NCBI RefSeq assembly: GCF_022557175.1
Contig: NZ_CP092915.1
Span: forward strand, 6,200,001-6,264,000
Reading direction: 5' to 3'
From: Mycolicibacterium sp. YH-1
GTDB lineage: Bacteria > Actinomycetota > Actinomycetes > Mycobacteriales > Mycobacteriaceae
DNA: 64,000 nt
Shown: positions 8,109 through 16,633 of the stretch, piece after piece
Layout of the letters: every line of letters starts with the position of its first letter
Numbering within the stretch: the first letter of the stretch is position 1
Position numbers and translations under genes: made by a program
The notes under the pieces: model-generated
The model's database searches: none
What the model was told of the DNA's origin: nothing
What the model saw: the letters and a program-made list of their open reading frames with translations, nothing else

Positions 8109-9140
8109 TCAACACCGCGCGTTACACCCGCAGCTGTCGGCAACGGCCAGCGTCACACCCAGCTTGCCATCCACCGGCGCCGGTGCCCCACCATCCGATG
8201 ACACCCCATTGAGCGCCAAATCGATTCCACGGCGCGCTATCTCACCGATGTCCTGCTGCACGGTGGTGAGCGCTACCTGCGCATACCCGTTGCGAGCGTC
8301 ACCGTCGAAGGCGACGACGGGCACGTCCTCGGGCACGCGCAGCCCCGCATCGGCCAGGGCGCGCAGCACCGCACCGGACTGCAGGAACGTGCCGACAACC
8401 ACCCCGTCGGGGACGCCGTGCTCCTCAAGCGAGGCCCGCACCGCGCGGTAGGCGCCGGCCAGGGTCAGATCGGTCGCGATGTGGCGGCCCGAACCGCGGG
8501 CGACGGATTGATAGCCCTCGAATCGCTGCCGGACGGTGTCGCGATCGCCGTGTTGGACATGCTGATCGGTGAAGCCGCCGACGAAGGCCGTCGACGTCCG
8601 TTCGTGCTCGCCGATAAGGTGCTCCGCGGCCAGCGCACCCGCGCGGACATGGTCGGAGCACACGGTCTGCGTGCCCGTGACGCCCCGGTTGCTGTGCACC
8701 CACACCAGCGGGATGCGGGATTCCTCGCACACCCGCCCGACCGCGGCACCGTCAACCATCCCGGCGACGAGCAGACCGTCGACCCCGGCATCGGCGAACG
8801 ACCTCGCCAGTTCCACCTCGGCCGCGGAGTCGAACCCCGTGCTGCCGGTCAGGACCAACTGCCGTCGGGCGCGCGCCTCACTCTCGATCGACCCGGCGAG
8901 CATGCCGTAGAACGGCAGCGTCACATCCGGGATCAGTAGGCCCACCTGCCCCCACCTCGTCCGGCGCCGCAAGGCCCGTGCATGGCGGTCGGGACGGTAG
9001 TCGAGATCTGCGACAGCCTCAATCACGCGGGCCCGCAAGGCATCCGAGACGCGCTTACCGCCGGGGTTCAGCACGTAGCTGACCACAGCCGTCGACGTCC
9101 CCGCCCGGCGTGCGACGTCGACGATCGTCACCCGTTTCAC
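8109..9140 (-). CDS. LacI-family transcriptional regulator
   Basis: 343 residues from ATG 9140. It begins with the LacI headpiece (VTIVDVARRAGTSTAVVSYV, hinge helix with LDYRPDRHARAL) followed by a periplasmic-binding-protein-like effector domain (GLLIPDVTLPFYG ... VPDGVVVGTFLQSGAVLRAL ... VPVVAFDG). It is divergent from the arylsulfotransferase-ABC transporter unit starting at 9250, and a palindrome with the central CG typical of LacI operators lies between them (9191-9202). Likely the local repressor of that unit and of itself; the effector is unknown. Confidence 0.9.
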   Translation of the reverse strand: MKRVTIVDVARRAGTSTAVVSYVLNPGGKRVSDALRARVIEAVADLDYRPDRHARALRRRTRWGQVGLLIPDVTLPFYGMLAGSIESEARARRQLVLTGSTGFDSAAEVELARSFADAGVDGLLVAGMVDGAAVGRVCEESRIPLVWVHSNRGVTGTQTVCSDHVRAGALAAEHLIGEHERTSTAFVGGFTDQHVQHGDRDTVRQRFEGYQSVARGSGRHIATDLTLAGAYRAVRASLEEHGVPDGVVVGTFLQSGAVLRALADAGLRVPEDVPVVAFDGDARNGYAQVALTTVQQDIGEIARRGIDLALNGVSSDGGAPAPVDGKLGVTLAVADSCGCNARC

Positions 9141-9190
9141 GTCATCCCCTCATCGATAGAACGCCGAGCCTACGGATCTCAGCCGCGCTG

Positions 9191-9202
9191 CTAATCGTTT
9201 AG
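9191..9202. promoter_or_regulatory. Candidate LacI-family operator
   Basis: CTAATCGTTTAG is a 12-bp near-perfect palindrome (one mismatched pair) centred on CG, the hallmark of LacI/GalR sites. It lies in the 109-bp divergent region between the LacI gene and the arylsulfotransferase gene. Confidence 0.5.
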
Positions 9203-9249
9203 ATCCGCCCGATCCGAACCCTGTCTCGGCACGAACATCGTCCGTAGAA

Positions 9250-10572
9250 ATGTCGTTCATGGCCTTAGCTCAACTCAGCGGTGTCACCTACCTCGACCCG
9301 GACCGTGCCCACCCGAGCTTCGTGCTCTACACCGCACCCGACGGCGTCACGCGATTGATCGACCTGAACGGGGAGGTCCGCAACGAGTGGCCCTTCGCCG
9401 GCGTACCGGCCCGTGTTCTCGACCCGGCGATCAACGGTGGCCGACTCGGCGATATCGGCGTGCAACTGTCCGACGCACCCGATTCCCGGGGCGGCATCTA
9501 CGCCAACCGCACCGTCGGGCAGGTGTCGTGGACCGGCGAGACACTCTGGGAGTGGGGTGCGCAGGCACCCGGCGGCGCGGCGCGGCAGAACCACGACTGG
9601 GAACTGCTGCCGAACGGCAACTTCCTGTTCCTGGTCACCATCCCCCGCGTGGTTCCCGGTCTCGGCGACGAACCCGTCGGCGACCAGGGCCTCTACGAGG
9701 TCACCCCGGCGGGCGACATCGTCTGGGAATGGCTTGCGGGCGATCACCTCTCGGAGTTCGGCTTCTCTCCCGAAGGGTTGGCCTCTCTTCGGGCGGCGGC
9801 AGTCCGGGACCCCGGAAACCCATGGGGCTACCTGGAGATCAACAGCGCCAAGAGCATTGGGCCCAACAAGTGGCACCGCGAGGACCCGCAGTCGGTGTTC
9901 GGACCGGACAACATCCTGATCGGCGTCCGCAAGGCCAATGTCATCCTGCTCATCGACAAGCGCAGCGGCGCCATCACGTGGCGGTTGGGGCCCTATTTCG
10001 ATGCCGTTCCCGGTTCGGAGCATCAGCGGATCAACACCCACCATGTGCCACGTCCCCTCGACCAGATCTCGGGTCAGCACAACCCGCACATCATCGCCGA
10101 CGGTCTGCCGGGGGCGGGCAATGTGTTGATCTTCGACAACCAGGGCGGCGCGGGCTATCCGCCTGCCCCCCTGGGCATTTACGCGGGTTCCCGTGTCCTC
10201 GAGGTGAATCCGGTCACGCGCGACATCGTCTGGCAGTACACCGCGGAGGACTCCGGCCAGCCGACGTGGACGTTCTTCAGCTCGTTCGTCAGCAACGCCC
10301 AACGCCTGCCGAACGGCAACACACTCATCACCGAGGGCATGCAGGGCCGGCTGTTCCAGGTGACACCGGACGGCCAGATCGTGTGGGAGTACTTCACACC
10401 ATCCACCGGCCTCGGCGTGGCGGGAGAGCCCGAGGTCAAGACACCCCGCGTGCCCGGCGTCGACCGGCTCACCGAGACCCGGATGATCTACCGCTCGCAG
10501 GCTGTCCCCTTCGAGTGGGTGCCCGCGGGAACACCCCACTCGCAGAAGCCGATCGACAGAAGATTCGGTTGA
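9250..10572 (+). CDS. Arylsulfotransferase (ASST)-like beta-propeller protein
   Basis: 440 residues; ATG at 9250, with a second ATG at 9259. The sequence is built from repeated Trp/Gly/Asp-rich blades (GDIVWEWLAGDH, RDIVWQYTAEDS, GQIVWEYFTPST) with conserved His-containing segments NHDWELLPNGN, INTHHVP and QHNPHIIADG, as in the arylsulfotransferase family of PQQ-like propellers that transfer sulfate between phenolic donors and acceptors. No signal peptide is seen, so it may act in the cytoplasm. The stop overlaps or abuts the next gene, an ABC permease, so import of a sulfur compound and desulfation may be coupled. The family assignment is by pattern; the substrate is not known. Confidence 0.65.
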   Translation: MSFMALAQLSGVTYLDPDRAHPSFVLYTAPDGVTRLIDLNGEVRNEWPFAGVPARVLDPAINGGRLGDIGVQLSDAPDSRGGIYANRTVGQVSWTGETLWEWGAQAPGGAARQNHDWELLPNGNFLFLVTIPRVVPGLGDEPVGDQGLYEVTPAGDIVWEWLAGDHLSEFGFSPEGLASLRAAAVRDPGNPWGYLEINSAKSIGPNKWHREDPQSVFGPDNILIGVRKANVILLIDKRSGAITWRLGPYFDAVPGSEHQRINTHHVPRPLDQISGQHNPHIIADGLPGAGNVLIFDNQGGAGYPPAPLGIYAGSRVLEVNPVTRDIVWQYTAEDSGQPTWTFFSSFVSNAQRLPNGNTLITEGMQGRLFQVTPDGQIVWEYFTPSTGLGVAGEPEVKTPRVPGVDRLTETRMIYRSQAVPFEWVPAGTPHSQKPIDRRFG

Positions 10573-10574
10573 GC

Positions 10575-11339
10575 GTGCGGAGCCGGGGCGGACGCGCGGC
10601 CGCACTCGCGGTCGGGTTGGCGATCGTCGTGCTGCTGTGGTCGGTGGTCGCCGCGACCGGCGTCTTCCCGCGCGCACTGTTCCCCACCGTTCCAGAGATC
10701 GGTAGCGCCGGATGGGGCATGATCGCCCGGGGCGACCTCGGGCCCGACATCCACGCCAGCCTGCTGCGCGCCGCGGCGGGGTTCGGCATCGGGGCGATCG
10801 CGGGTTTCGGGCTCGCCGTGCTGACCGCCGCGACCACGGCGGGCCGACTTCTCATGCAGCCGATTCTGCGACTCTTCGCACCCATTCCGACGATCGGCCT
10901 GGTGCCGCTGGCCATCCTGTGGTTCGGCCTGGGCGAGGAGAGCAAGGCGATCGTCGTGGCGCTCGGAGTGTTCGTCCCGGTGTGGATCAACAGCCACGCC
11001 GGGCTGTCGACGACCCCGGTCGACTTCATCCAGGCCGCCCGCTGCCTGGGCGCGACCCGCTGGCACACCCTGACCAGGGTCGTCATTCCCGAGGCCGCAC
11101 CCGATATCGCGGCAGGCCTAAGAGTCGGCGCGGCAATGGCATTCGTGCTCATCGTCGTGGCCGAGATGACCGGGACAACCAACGGGCTCGGCTATCGCAT
11201 CTACCAGTCACAGCTCTTCTCTCAGGCCGACCGACTGATCTTCTGCCTCGTCATCCTCGGGATCCTCGGTGCCGTCGTCGATCAGCTGCTGGTCCGGATC
11301 ACCGCGCCGGTGACCCGGTGGGCCGAACAGGAGCGATGA
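10575..11339 (+). CDS. ABC transporter permease, SsuC/TauC/NrtB type
   Basis: 254 residues from GTG 10575; a TTG at 10569 overlapping the previous stop is an alternative start. There are about six transmembrane helices and the EAA-type cytoplasmic loop (ARCLGATRWHTLTRVVIPEAAP) expected of importers for sulfonates, taurine, nitrate or aromatic sulfate esters. It sits between the ASST-like enzyme and the cognate ATPase (2-bp spacing), and forms an ABC importer with the next two genes. Confidence 0.9.
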   Translation: MRSRGGRAAALAVGLAIVVLLWSVVAATGVFPRALFPTVPEIGSAGWGMIARGDLGPDIHASLLRAAAGFGIGAIAGFGLAVLTAATTAGRLLMQPILRLFAPIPTIGLVPLAILWFGLGEESKAIVVALGVFVPVWINSHAGLSTTPVDFIQAARCLGATRWHTLTRVVIPEAAPDIAAGLRVGAAMAFVLIVVAEMTGTTNGLGYRIYQSQLFSQADRLIFCLVILGILGAVVDQLLVRITAPVTRWAEQER

Positions 11340-11340
11340 C

Positions 11341-12120
11341 GTGACACTGCGCGCGCACGGCCTGACCGTCCGCCACGACGGCCAGACGGAACCCTCGCTG
11401 CGTGACGTCGACCTGGAGTTCTCCGACGGGTCGTTCACGGTGCTCGTCGGCCCCTCCGGCAGCGGAAAGTCCACGCTTCTGTACTGCCTCGCGGGCCTCC
11501 TACAGCCAACCGAGGGACGCGTCACCGACGGTGATGAGGTCGTCACCCGCCCGGATCCGCGACGTGGCATGGCCTTTCAACGGGACATCCTGTTTCCCTG
11601 GATGAGCGTCGAATCCAACCTGAACTTCGCGCTCCGAGCCAGGTCGCTGCCATCGCGGGAACGCCCGGCCAAGGTCAGGGAGCTACTAGCCGCTGTCGGC
11701 CTCTCCGAAGACGTTGCGCGGCAGCGGCCCAACCAGCTCTCGGGTGGGATGCGTCAACGGGTTGGCCTTGCGCGTGTGCTCGCCGGCGAGCCCGACGTCA
11801 TGCTCATGGACGAGCCCTTCGCCGCACTGGACGCCCAGACCCGCTTGCGCATGCAGGATCTGGTGGTCGAACTGTGGTCTCGGCTGCGACGGACCGTCAT
11901 CTTCGTCACCCATGACGTCGATGAGGCGATCCGGCTGTCCGACCGCATCGTCGTGCTGTCCGACGGCGGTGTGCGCAGCCGTGTGGACAACCCGCTCCCC
12001 AGACCCCGGCCCGCCGACAGCCTCGCCGAACTCGACGGCTACAGCGCGATGAGGCGGTGGCTGCACCACGAACTAGAGCCCACCCCAACCACTCTCACCA
12101 CAACAGGAGATCACCGATGA
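11341..12120 (+). CDS. ABC transporter ATP-binding protein, SsuB/TauB type
   Basis: 259 residues from GTG 11341. Walker A GPSGSGKST, Q-loop (AFQRDILFPWMSV), signature LSGGMRQRVGLARVL, Walker B VMLMDEPFAALD and H-loop FVTHDVDEA are all intact. Starts 1 bp after the permease stop and its TGA overlaps the ATG of the binding-protein gene (ATGA). Energises the importer. Confidence 0.93.
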   Translation: MTLRAHGLTVRHDGQTEPSLRDVDLEFSDGSFTVLVGPSGSGKSTLLYCLAGLLQPTEGRVTDGDEVVTRPDPRRGMAFQRDILFPWMSVESNLNFALRARSLPSRERPAKVRELLAAVGLSEDVARQRPNQLSGGMRQRVGLARVLAGEPDVMLMDEPFAALDAQTRLRMQDLVVELWSRLRRTVIFVTHDVDEAIRLSDRIVVLSDGGVRSRVDNPLPRPRPADSLAELDGYSAMRRWLHHELEPTPTTLTTTGDHR

Positions 12121-13076
12121 GACACCTCAAACGCCGCGCCGCCGGTGCGTTACTGGCCACCGCGGCGATTATCGCCGCCGCCACCGGATGCACGTCGAAC
12201 TCGAGTGCCGAACGCGAACTCACCGTCGGTTTCGTCGTTGATCCGTCGTGGTCGCACATACCGGTTGCCGCGCAGGAGGGCTACTTCGAGAAGCAGGGCA
12301 TCAAGGTCAAGGTCATCAACTTCTCCACCGGTGTCGAGGCGTTGCAGGCGCTCACCGCGGGCCAGGTCGACGTCACCACCGCGGCAGCGGTGCCGTCCTC
12401 TGCGGCCCTGGTCAAGACCCCGTCGCTACGCGTTGTCGCCGACGGGTCGCGGTGGAACGGGTCGCGCATCGTCGCCCGCAAGGAATCGGGCATCGCTACT
12501 CTGGCCGACCTCAACGGCAAGAGCATCGGCACACCGTTGGGCACCAGCGCCGCCTACTTCGCCACCAGCGTGCTCGAGAGTTCGGGCGTTGACGCCAAAC
12601 TCGTCCAGGTCGCCCCGTCGGCGATGGTGACGGCCGCGACGCAGGGCAACGTCGACGCGATCTCCATCTTCCAGCCGTATCAGGCGCAGACCATCGCGGC
12701 ACTCGGGGAGGACGCCGTGCTGCTCAAGCCAGGGACGGACGCCTTCGTCGACCACTGCCTGTACCTGACCACCGAGTCGGCGGCCAAGGACAAGACCGCG
12801 GATCTCGCGGCGTTCTTCACCGCGCTCGGCGAGGCAAGCAAGGACCTCACCAACCAGACCGATGGCGCGGTGTCCGCCGTCGCCGAGGCGACCCAACTCG
12901 ATCCCACGCTGGTCAAGAGCGTGCTGTCGGAGTACGACTTCACGCTGCAACTGCAGCCGGCGCTGGCCGACGACCTCGCCAGGCTCGGCGCGTGGGCCAA
13001 GGCCAACGACAAGATCGACGCCAATGCCACGCTGCCCGACTACGCGCAGCTTCTCGACAATCAGTTCGTCAAGTAG
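12117..13076 (+). CDS. ABC transporter substrate-binding lipoprotein, SsuA/TauA/NMT1 family
   Basis: 319 residues from ATG 12117, preceded by AGGAGA at 12105-12110 and overlapping the ATPase stop. A lipoprotein signal peptide ends in an ATGC lipobox with Cys25. The mature part has the NMT1/SsuA fold cues: VGFVVDPSWSHIPVAAQEGY, FEKQGIKVKV, GVEALQALTAGQVDV. The combination with the upstream ASST-like gene points to a sulfonate or aryl sulfate ester as ligand, but related proteins also bind nitrate, taurine or pyrimidines. Confidence 0.9.
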   Translation: MRHLKRRAAGALLATAAIIAAATGCTSNSSAERELTVGFVVDPSWSHIPVAAQEGYFEKQGIKVKVINFSTGVEALQALTAGQVDVTTAAAVPSSAALVKTPSLRVVADGSRWNGSRIVARKESGIATLADLNGKSIGTPLGTSAAYFATSVLESSGVDAKLVQVAPSAMVTAATQGNVDAISIFQPYQAQTIAALGEDAVLLKPGTDAFVDHCLYLTTESAAKDKTADLAAFFTALGEASKDLTNQTDGAVSAVAEATQLDPTLVKSVLSEYDFTLQLQPALADDLARLGAWAKANDKIDANATLPDYAQLLDNQFVK

Positions 13077-13091
13077 CGGCTACGATCGATC

Positions 13092-13144
13092 AGATTGCAC
13101 TGAGGGTCGCCAATCTCGCCGAAACGCGGCCCTCAGTGCAATCT
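13092..13144. repeat. Long inverted repeat, possible terminator
   Basis: Perfect 15-bp arms (13092-13106 and 13130-13144) separated by 23 nt, 15 bp after the binding-protein stop. There is no T-run, so it could be a terminator, an mRNA 3'-end stabiliser or a protein-binding site. Confidence 0.5.
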
Positions 13145-13181
13145 CGGTGCCAAGTCGCCGCGACCGGCGCACCATGAATTG

Positions 13182-13898
13182 ATGGACACCGCGGTCGACG
13201 AGATCGGTGCTGGCGTGTTCCGGTTCTCCACGTGGATTCCGGACATCACCGAGCACGGCTTCACCTTCAACCAGTTCCTGCTCACCGGTGACGAGCCGTT
13301 TCTGTTCCACACCGGGCAGCGATTCCTCTTCCCACACGTGTCCGCGGCCCTCGAACGGATCATTCCGCTCGATACTCTGCGCTGGATCTCGTTCGGCCAC
13401 CTCGAGGCTGACGAGTGCGGCGCGATGAACCTGTTCCTGCACGCTGCTCCGGACGCCGAAGTGATCCATGGCCCGTTGGCGTGCGGGCTCTCGCTGACCG
13501 ACATGTGCGACCGGCCGCCCGTGGTGGCCACGGCCGAACCGCACGACATCGGCGGCCACCGGCTGCGCTTCATCGCTACCCCGCACGTCCCGCACAACTG
13601 GGAGGCGGGCCTGTGGTTCGACGAGACCACCTCGACGCTGCTGGCCGGCGACCTGTTCACCCACGTGGGCCGGTGCCCGCCCCTGACCGAGGGTGACGTG
13701 GTCGCCCCCGCGCTCGAGGCCGAGGGCATGTTTCACGCCACGGGCCTCACCACCAATCTGGCGCCCACGCTCGAATTTCTCGCCCGGCTGGAGCCGACGA
13801 CGCTCGCACTCATGCACGGCAGCTCCTTCCGTGGCGACGGTGCGGCGCAACTGCGGGAGCTGTCGAGGGGCTACGCGGCTATGAACACGGCTTCATAA
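13182..13898 (+). CDS. Metallo-beta-lactamase-fold protein with diiron (ODP-type) signature
   Basis: 238 residues from ATG 13182 (a TTG one codon earlier is possible). The motif GHLEADECG is H-x-E-x-D, the ligand set of flavodiiron/oxygen-binding diiron proteins rather than the HxHxDH of hydrolytic beta-lactamases; further ligands are expected at TPHVPHNWEAG, LLAGDLFTH and LMHGSSF. No flavodoxin domain is fused, unlike FprA-type enzymes. It may sense or reduce O2 or NO, or be a stand-alone family member. Single gene after an inverted repeat and before lpqJ. Confidence 0.75.
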   Translation: MDTAVDEIGAGVFRFSTWIPDITEHGFTFNQFLLTGDEPFLFHTGQRFLFPHVSAALERIIPLDTLRWISFGHLEADECGAMNLFLHAAPDAEVIHGPLACGLSLTDMCDRPPVVATAEPHDIGGHRLRFIATPHVPHNWEAGLWFDETTSTLLAGDLFTHVGRCPPLTEGDVVAPALEAEGMFHATGLTTNLAPTLEFLARLEPTTLALMHGSSFRGDGAAQLRELSRGYAAMNTAS

Positions 13899-13950
13899 CC
13901 ATCGCCGGTCGCGAGTTTCACACCCGGAACCCCCTGGGTACCGTGACGGA

Positions 13951-14508
13951 GTGCGGGCAATGAGTGGGGAAGCGCTACGGGCGCTGACGTGCGCGGCGCT
14001 GCTCGGCGTCGCCGCGCTGACCGGGTGCACCTCCACGACCGAGGGGAATCCCCGCTCCGCGGCGCAGAACCCCACCGAACCGACGTTCCCGACGGAACGG
14101 CCGAGCAGGACGTCCGCGACGCCCCCGCCCACTTTCACGCCTCCGCCACCCCTCACCCCACCCGCCGGCGCCGAGGCGCTACCGCCACAGAACGGCTACG
14201 TGTTCATCCAGACGAAGTCGGGCATGACGCGCTGCCAGATCAGCGAGCAGGAGGTCGGCTGCGAGGCGCCCTTCACCAACTCGCCGGAGGTCGACGGGTC
14301 ACCGGCCAACGGCGTCCGACTGACCGCCGAAGGCGACGAGCAGTGGGTCCTGGGCAACCTGGGGGACATTCCCGCTGTCACCCTGGATTACCGCGCCTAC
14401 ACCGCGGTCGGGTGGACCATCGAGGCCAGTGAGGCCGGCACGAAGTTCATCAACAACACCACTGGCCGCGGCATGTTCGTGGCCATCGAGAATGTCGACG
14501 TTTTTTGA
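13951..14508 (+). CDS. lpqJ: Lipoprotein LpqJ
   Basis: 185 residues from GTG 13951; an ATG at 13960 is the alternative start. The signal peptide ends in LTGC with lipidated Cys26, then a Thr/Pro-rich linker (PPPTFTPPPPLTPP) leads to a compact C-terminal domain with Cys pairs (MTRCQISEQEVGCEAPF). It sits on the opposite strand from and beyond iniC, as lpqJ (Rv0344c) does in M. tuberculosis, supporting the name. Function unknown; surface-exposed lipoprotein. Confidence 0.75.
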   Translation: MRAMSGEALRALTCAALLGVAALTGCTSTTEGNPRSAAQNPTEPTFPTERPSRTSATPPPTFTPPPPLTPPAGAEALPPQNGYVFIQTKSGMTRCQISEQEVGCEAPFTNSPEVDGSPANGVRLTAEGDEQWVLGNLGDIPAVTLDYRAYTAVGWTIEASEAGTKFINNTTGRGMFVAIENVDVF

Positions 14509-14537
14509 CCAGCACAGTGTTCTAACGGGGGATTCAG

Positions 14538-15161
14538 ATGTCAGTTGCCCAGTCCGAGCGGGCGGGGCTCGTCACCACGATGCGTGGCGTCGGCCCCGAT
14601 CACCCCACGCTGTGCGGTGAGTGGACCACCCGGGATCTCGCAGCGCACCTCGTGATCCGCGAGCGTCGCATCGATGCCGCGCCCGGCATCCTCATTCCGA
14701 AACTCGCCGGCTACACCGAGCGCGTACAGAATCAGGTGGCCGCCGAGAACGACTGGAACGTGCTGCTGGACCAGATCGCCTCCGGCCCGCCGACGCTGTC
14801 ACCGTTCAAGCTGCTCGATCCGTTGATCAACGTCGGCGAGATGTTCATCCACCACGAAGATGTCCGTCGGGCCGCAAGTGGTTGGGAACCAAGGGATCTC
14901 GATGACGCGACGACCGCCGCGATAGCGCGTCAGGTGCCGCTCATGGGGCGCATGACGATGTCCAAGACTCCCTTCAGTGTGGTTCTGCGCACCCCGGAGG
15001 GTAAGACACTGGCCAACTTCGGGCGCGGACCGAGCGTGACGGTCACCGGGGAACCGGCCGAGCTTCTGCTGTTCGTGTCCGGCCGCGACCAGGTTCGCGT
15101 CACCTTCTCCGGCGATGACGACGCCGTGCGGGCCGTACGCGAAGGGCGCGCGGGGCTCTAG
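14538..15161 (+). CDS. DinB/MDMPI-fold protein, TIGR03085-like
   Basis: 207 residues from ATG 14538. The N-terminal region (RAGLVTTMRGVGPDHPTLCG, EWTTRDLAAHLVIRERRIDA) and MFIHHEDVRRA are typical of the actinobacterial mycothiol-dependent isomerase/DinB-like four-helix family, with His residues (AAHLV, FIHHED) as likely metal ligands. Follows lpqJ by 29 bp and precedes the F420 oxidoreductase by 10 bp, so it may be in an operon with both. Exact substrate unknown. Confidence 0.75.
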   Translation: MSVAQSERAGLVTTMRGVGPDHPTLCGEWTTRDLAAHLVIRERRIDAAPGILIPKLAGYTERVQNQVAAENDWNVLLDQIASGPPTLSPFKLLDPLINVGEMFIHHEDVRRAASGWEPRDLDDATTAAIARQVPLMGRMTMSKTPFSVVLRTPEGKTLANFGRGPSVTVTGEPAELLLFVSGRDQVRVTFSGDDDAVRAVREGRAGL

Positions 15162-15171
15162 GCTGGCCCCC

Positions 15172-16104
15172 ATGGACTTCCGGGTATTCGTCGAACCGCA
15201 GCAGGGCGCCACCTACGGCGATCAACTCGCCGTCGCTCAGACCGCCGAGGCGGCGGGCTACTCGGCCTTCTTCCGGTCCGATCACTACCTGGCGATGAGC
15301 GGTGACGGCCTGCCCGGACCCACTGACTCCTGGGTGACGCTGGCCGGTATTGCCCGCGAGACCTCGACCATCAGGCTCGGCACGATGGTCACCTCGGCCA
15401 CGTTCCGGCACCCGGGCGTGCTGGCTATCTCAGTCGCTCAAGTGGACGAGATGAGTGGTGGCCGTGTGGAACTCGGCATTGGCGCGGGCTGGTTCGAGTC
15501 CGAGCACCAGGCGTATGCGATCCCGTTCCCCGCGCTGGGCGAGCGCTTCGACCGCCTTGGCGAACAGCTCGACATCCTGACCGGGCTGTGGACCACGCCA
15601 ACCGGGCAGACCTTCGACTACAACGGGGCGAACTACCGCGTCGTCGACTCCCCCGGACTGCCCAAACCCGTGCAGACCCCGCATCCGCCGATCGTCATCG
15701 GCGGCGGCGGACCCAAGCGCACCCCCGCTCTAGCGGCCAAGTACGCAACGGAGTTCAACATCCCGTTCGTGCCGCTCGACACGCTCAAGGCGCAGTACGC
15801 GCGGGTGGCGGCGGCCGTCGCCGACGCCGGCCGGGCCGCCGACTCGCTGACCTACTCGGCGGCGTTCGTGCTGTGCGCAGGTCGCGATGAGGCCGAGGTG
15901 ACGCGTCGCGCGGCCGCCATCGGACGTGAGGTCGACGAACTGCGCAGCAACTCACCGCTGGCGGGCACGGCTGGCGAGATCGTGGACCGGCTGGGACCGT
16001 TCGTCGAGGCCGGTGTGCAGCGCGTCTACCTACAGACGCTGGACATGTCCGATCTCGACCATCTCGAGTTCTTCGCCACCGAGGTGATCCCCCAGCTCGG
16101 CTGA
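15172..16104 (+). CDS. LLM-class F420-dependent oxidoreductase
   Basis: 310 residues from ATG 15172. Luciferase-like TIM-barrel features: FRVFVEPQQG start, AAGYSAFFRSDHY, IRLGTMVTSATFRHPGVLA, the GGRVELGIGAGWFESEH segment and PHPPIVIGGGGPKRT. This arrangement is that of actinobacterial F420-dependent enzymes related to F420-glucose-6-phosphate dehydrogenase. Starts 10 bp after the DinB-like gene. The substrate is not deducible. Confidence 0.88.
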   Translation: MDFRVFVEPQQGATYGDQLAVAQTAEAAGYSAFFRSDHYLAMSGDGLPGPTDSWVTLAGIARETSTIRLGTMVTSATFRHPGVLAISVAQVDEMSGGRVELGIGAGWFESEHQAYAIPFPALGERFDRLGEQLDILTGLWTTPTGQTFDYNGANYRVVDSPGLPKPVQTPHPPIVIGGGGPKRTPALAAKYATEFNIPFVPLDTLKAQYARVAAAVADAGRAADSLTYSAAFVLCAGRDEAEVTRRAAAIGREVDELRSNSPLAGTAGEIVDRLGPFVEAGVQRVYLQTLDMSDLDHLEFFATEVIPQLG

Positions 16105-16138
16105 CCGGGCACCCCGAACGTCGGCGCGGCTACTATCA

Positions 16139-16606
16139 GTGCCCGTGACCGGCGACAGTGACAACCGCGACTCGGGCGAACCGCCGGAGCCCGCGTGGCA
16201 CGAGCAAACGTCAACCCTGGTCGCCGCGAGCGCGGCGGCCATCGCCGTCCTCCTGATCGCCTACTTCCTGATCTCGACGATCGTCGGTGATGGCGACCCC
16301 GACCCCGCCCGGCAGTACTACCTGGAGCCCAGTGCCACCTCCAGTCGCACGTCATCGACAACGACGACCCAGACGGTGACCAGCACACGCGCGCCGATCA
16401 CCACCGACATCAACCCCGGTGACGAGACGACCACGTCGGGTTCGGAGACCACATCGGGTACCGAGACGACCACGTCGGAGACCAGCGAAACCACGACGAC
16501 GACCACGGAGACGACCGAGGAGACGACCGAGGAGACGACCGAGGACGAGACCACCCGGATGCGGCCCCGTCTCAACGAGACACGCACGCTCTACCCTCGG
16601 CCCTGA
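16139..16606 (+). CDS. Single-pass membrane protein with Thr-rich extracytoplasmic tail
   Basis: 155 residues from GTG 16139 (GTG 16145 also possible). A short polar cytoplasmic part, one transmembrane helix near residues 25-48 (LVAASAAAIAVLLIAYFLI), then a Thr/Glu-rich tail with many TT-E-TT units. The architecture is the same as that of the next gene and of the C-terminal half of the Hsp70-like protein at 24461. Probably an envelope protein, with the tail likely O-glycosylated as Thr-rich mycobacterial segments often are. Function unknown. Confidence 0.7.
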   Translation: MPVTGDSDNRDSGEPPEPAWHEQTSTLVAASAAAIAVLLIAYFLISTIVGDGDPDPARQYYLEPSATSSRTSSTTTTQTVTSTRAPITTDINPGDETTTSGSETTSGTETTTSETSETTTTTTETTEETTEETTEDETTRMRPRLNETRTLYPRP

Positions 16607-16633
16607 CCGGTCGGCCGCATAGCATCTCCCTAC

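Noticed and set aside
9265..10677. 470-codon minus-strand open frame opposite the sulfotransferase-like gene
   Set aside because: Arg/Gly/Val-rich composition typical of a high-GC antisense frame; the plus-strand protein has family motifs.
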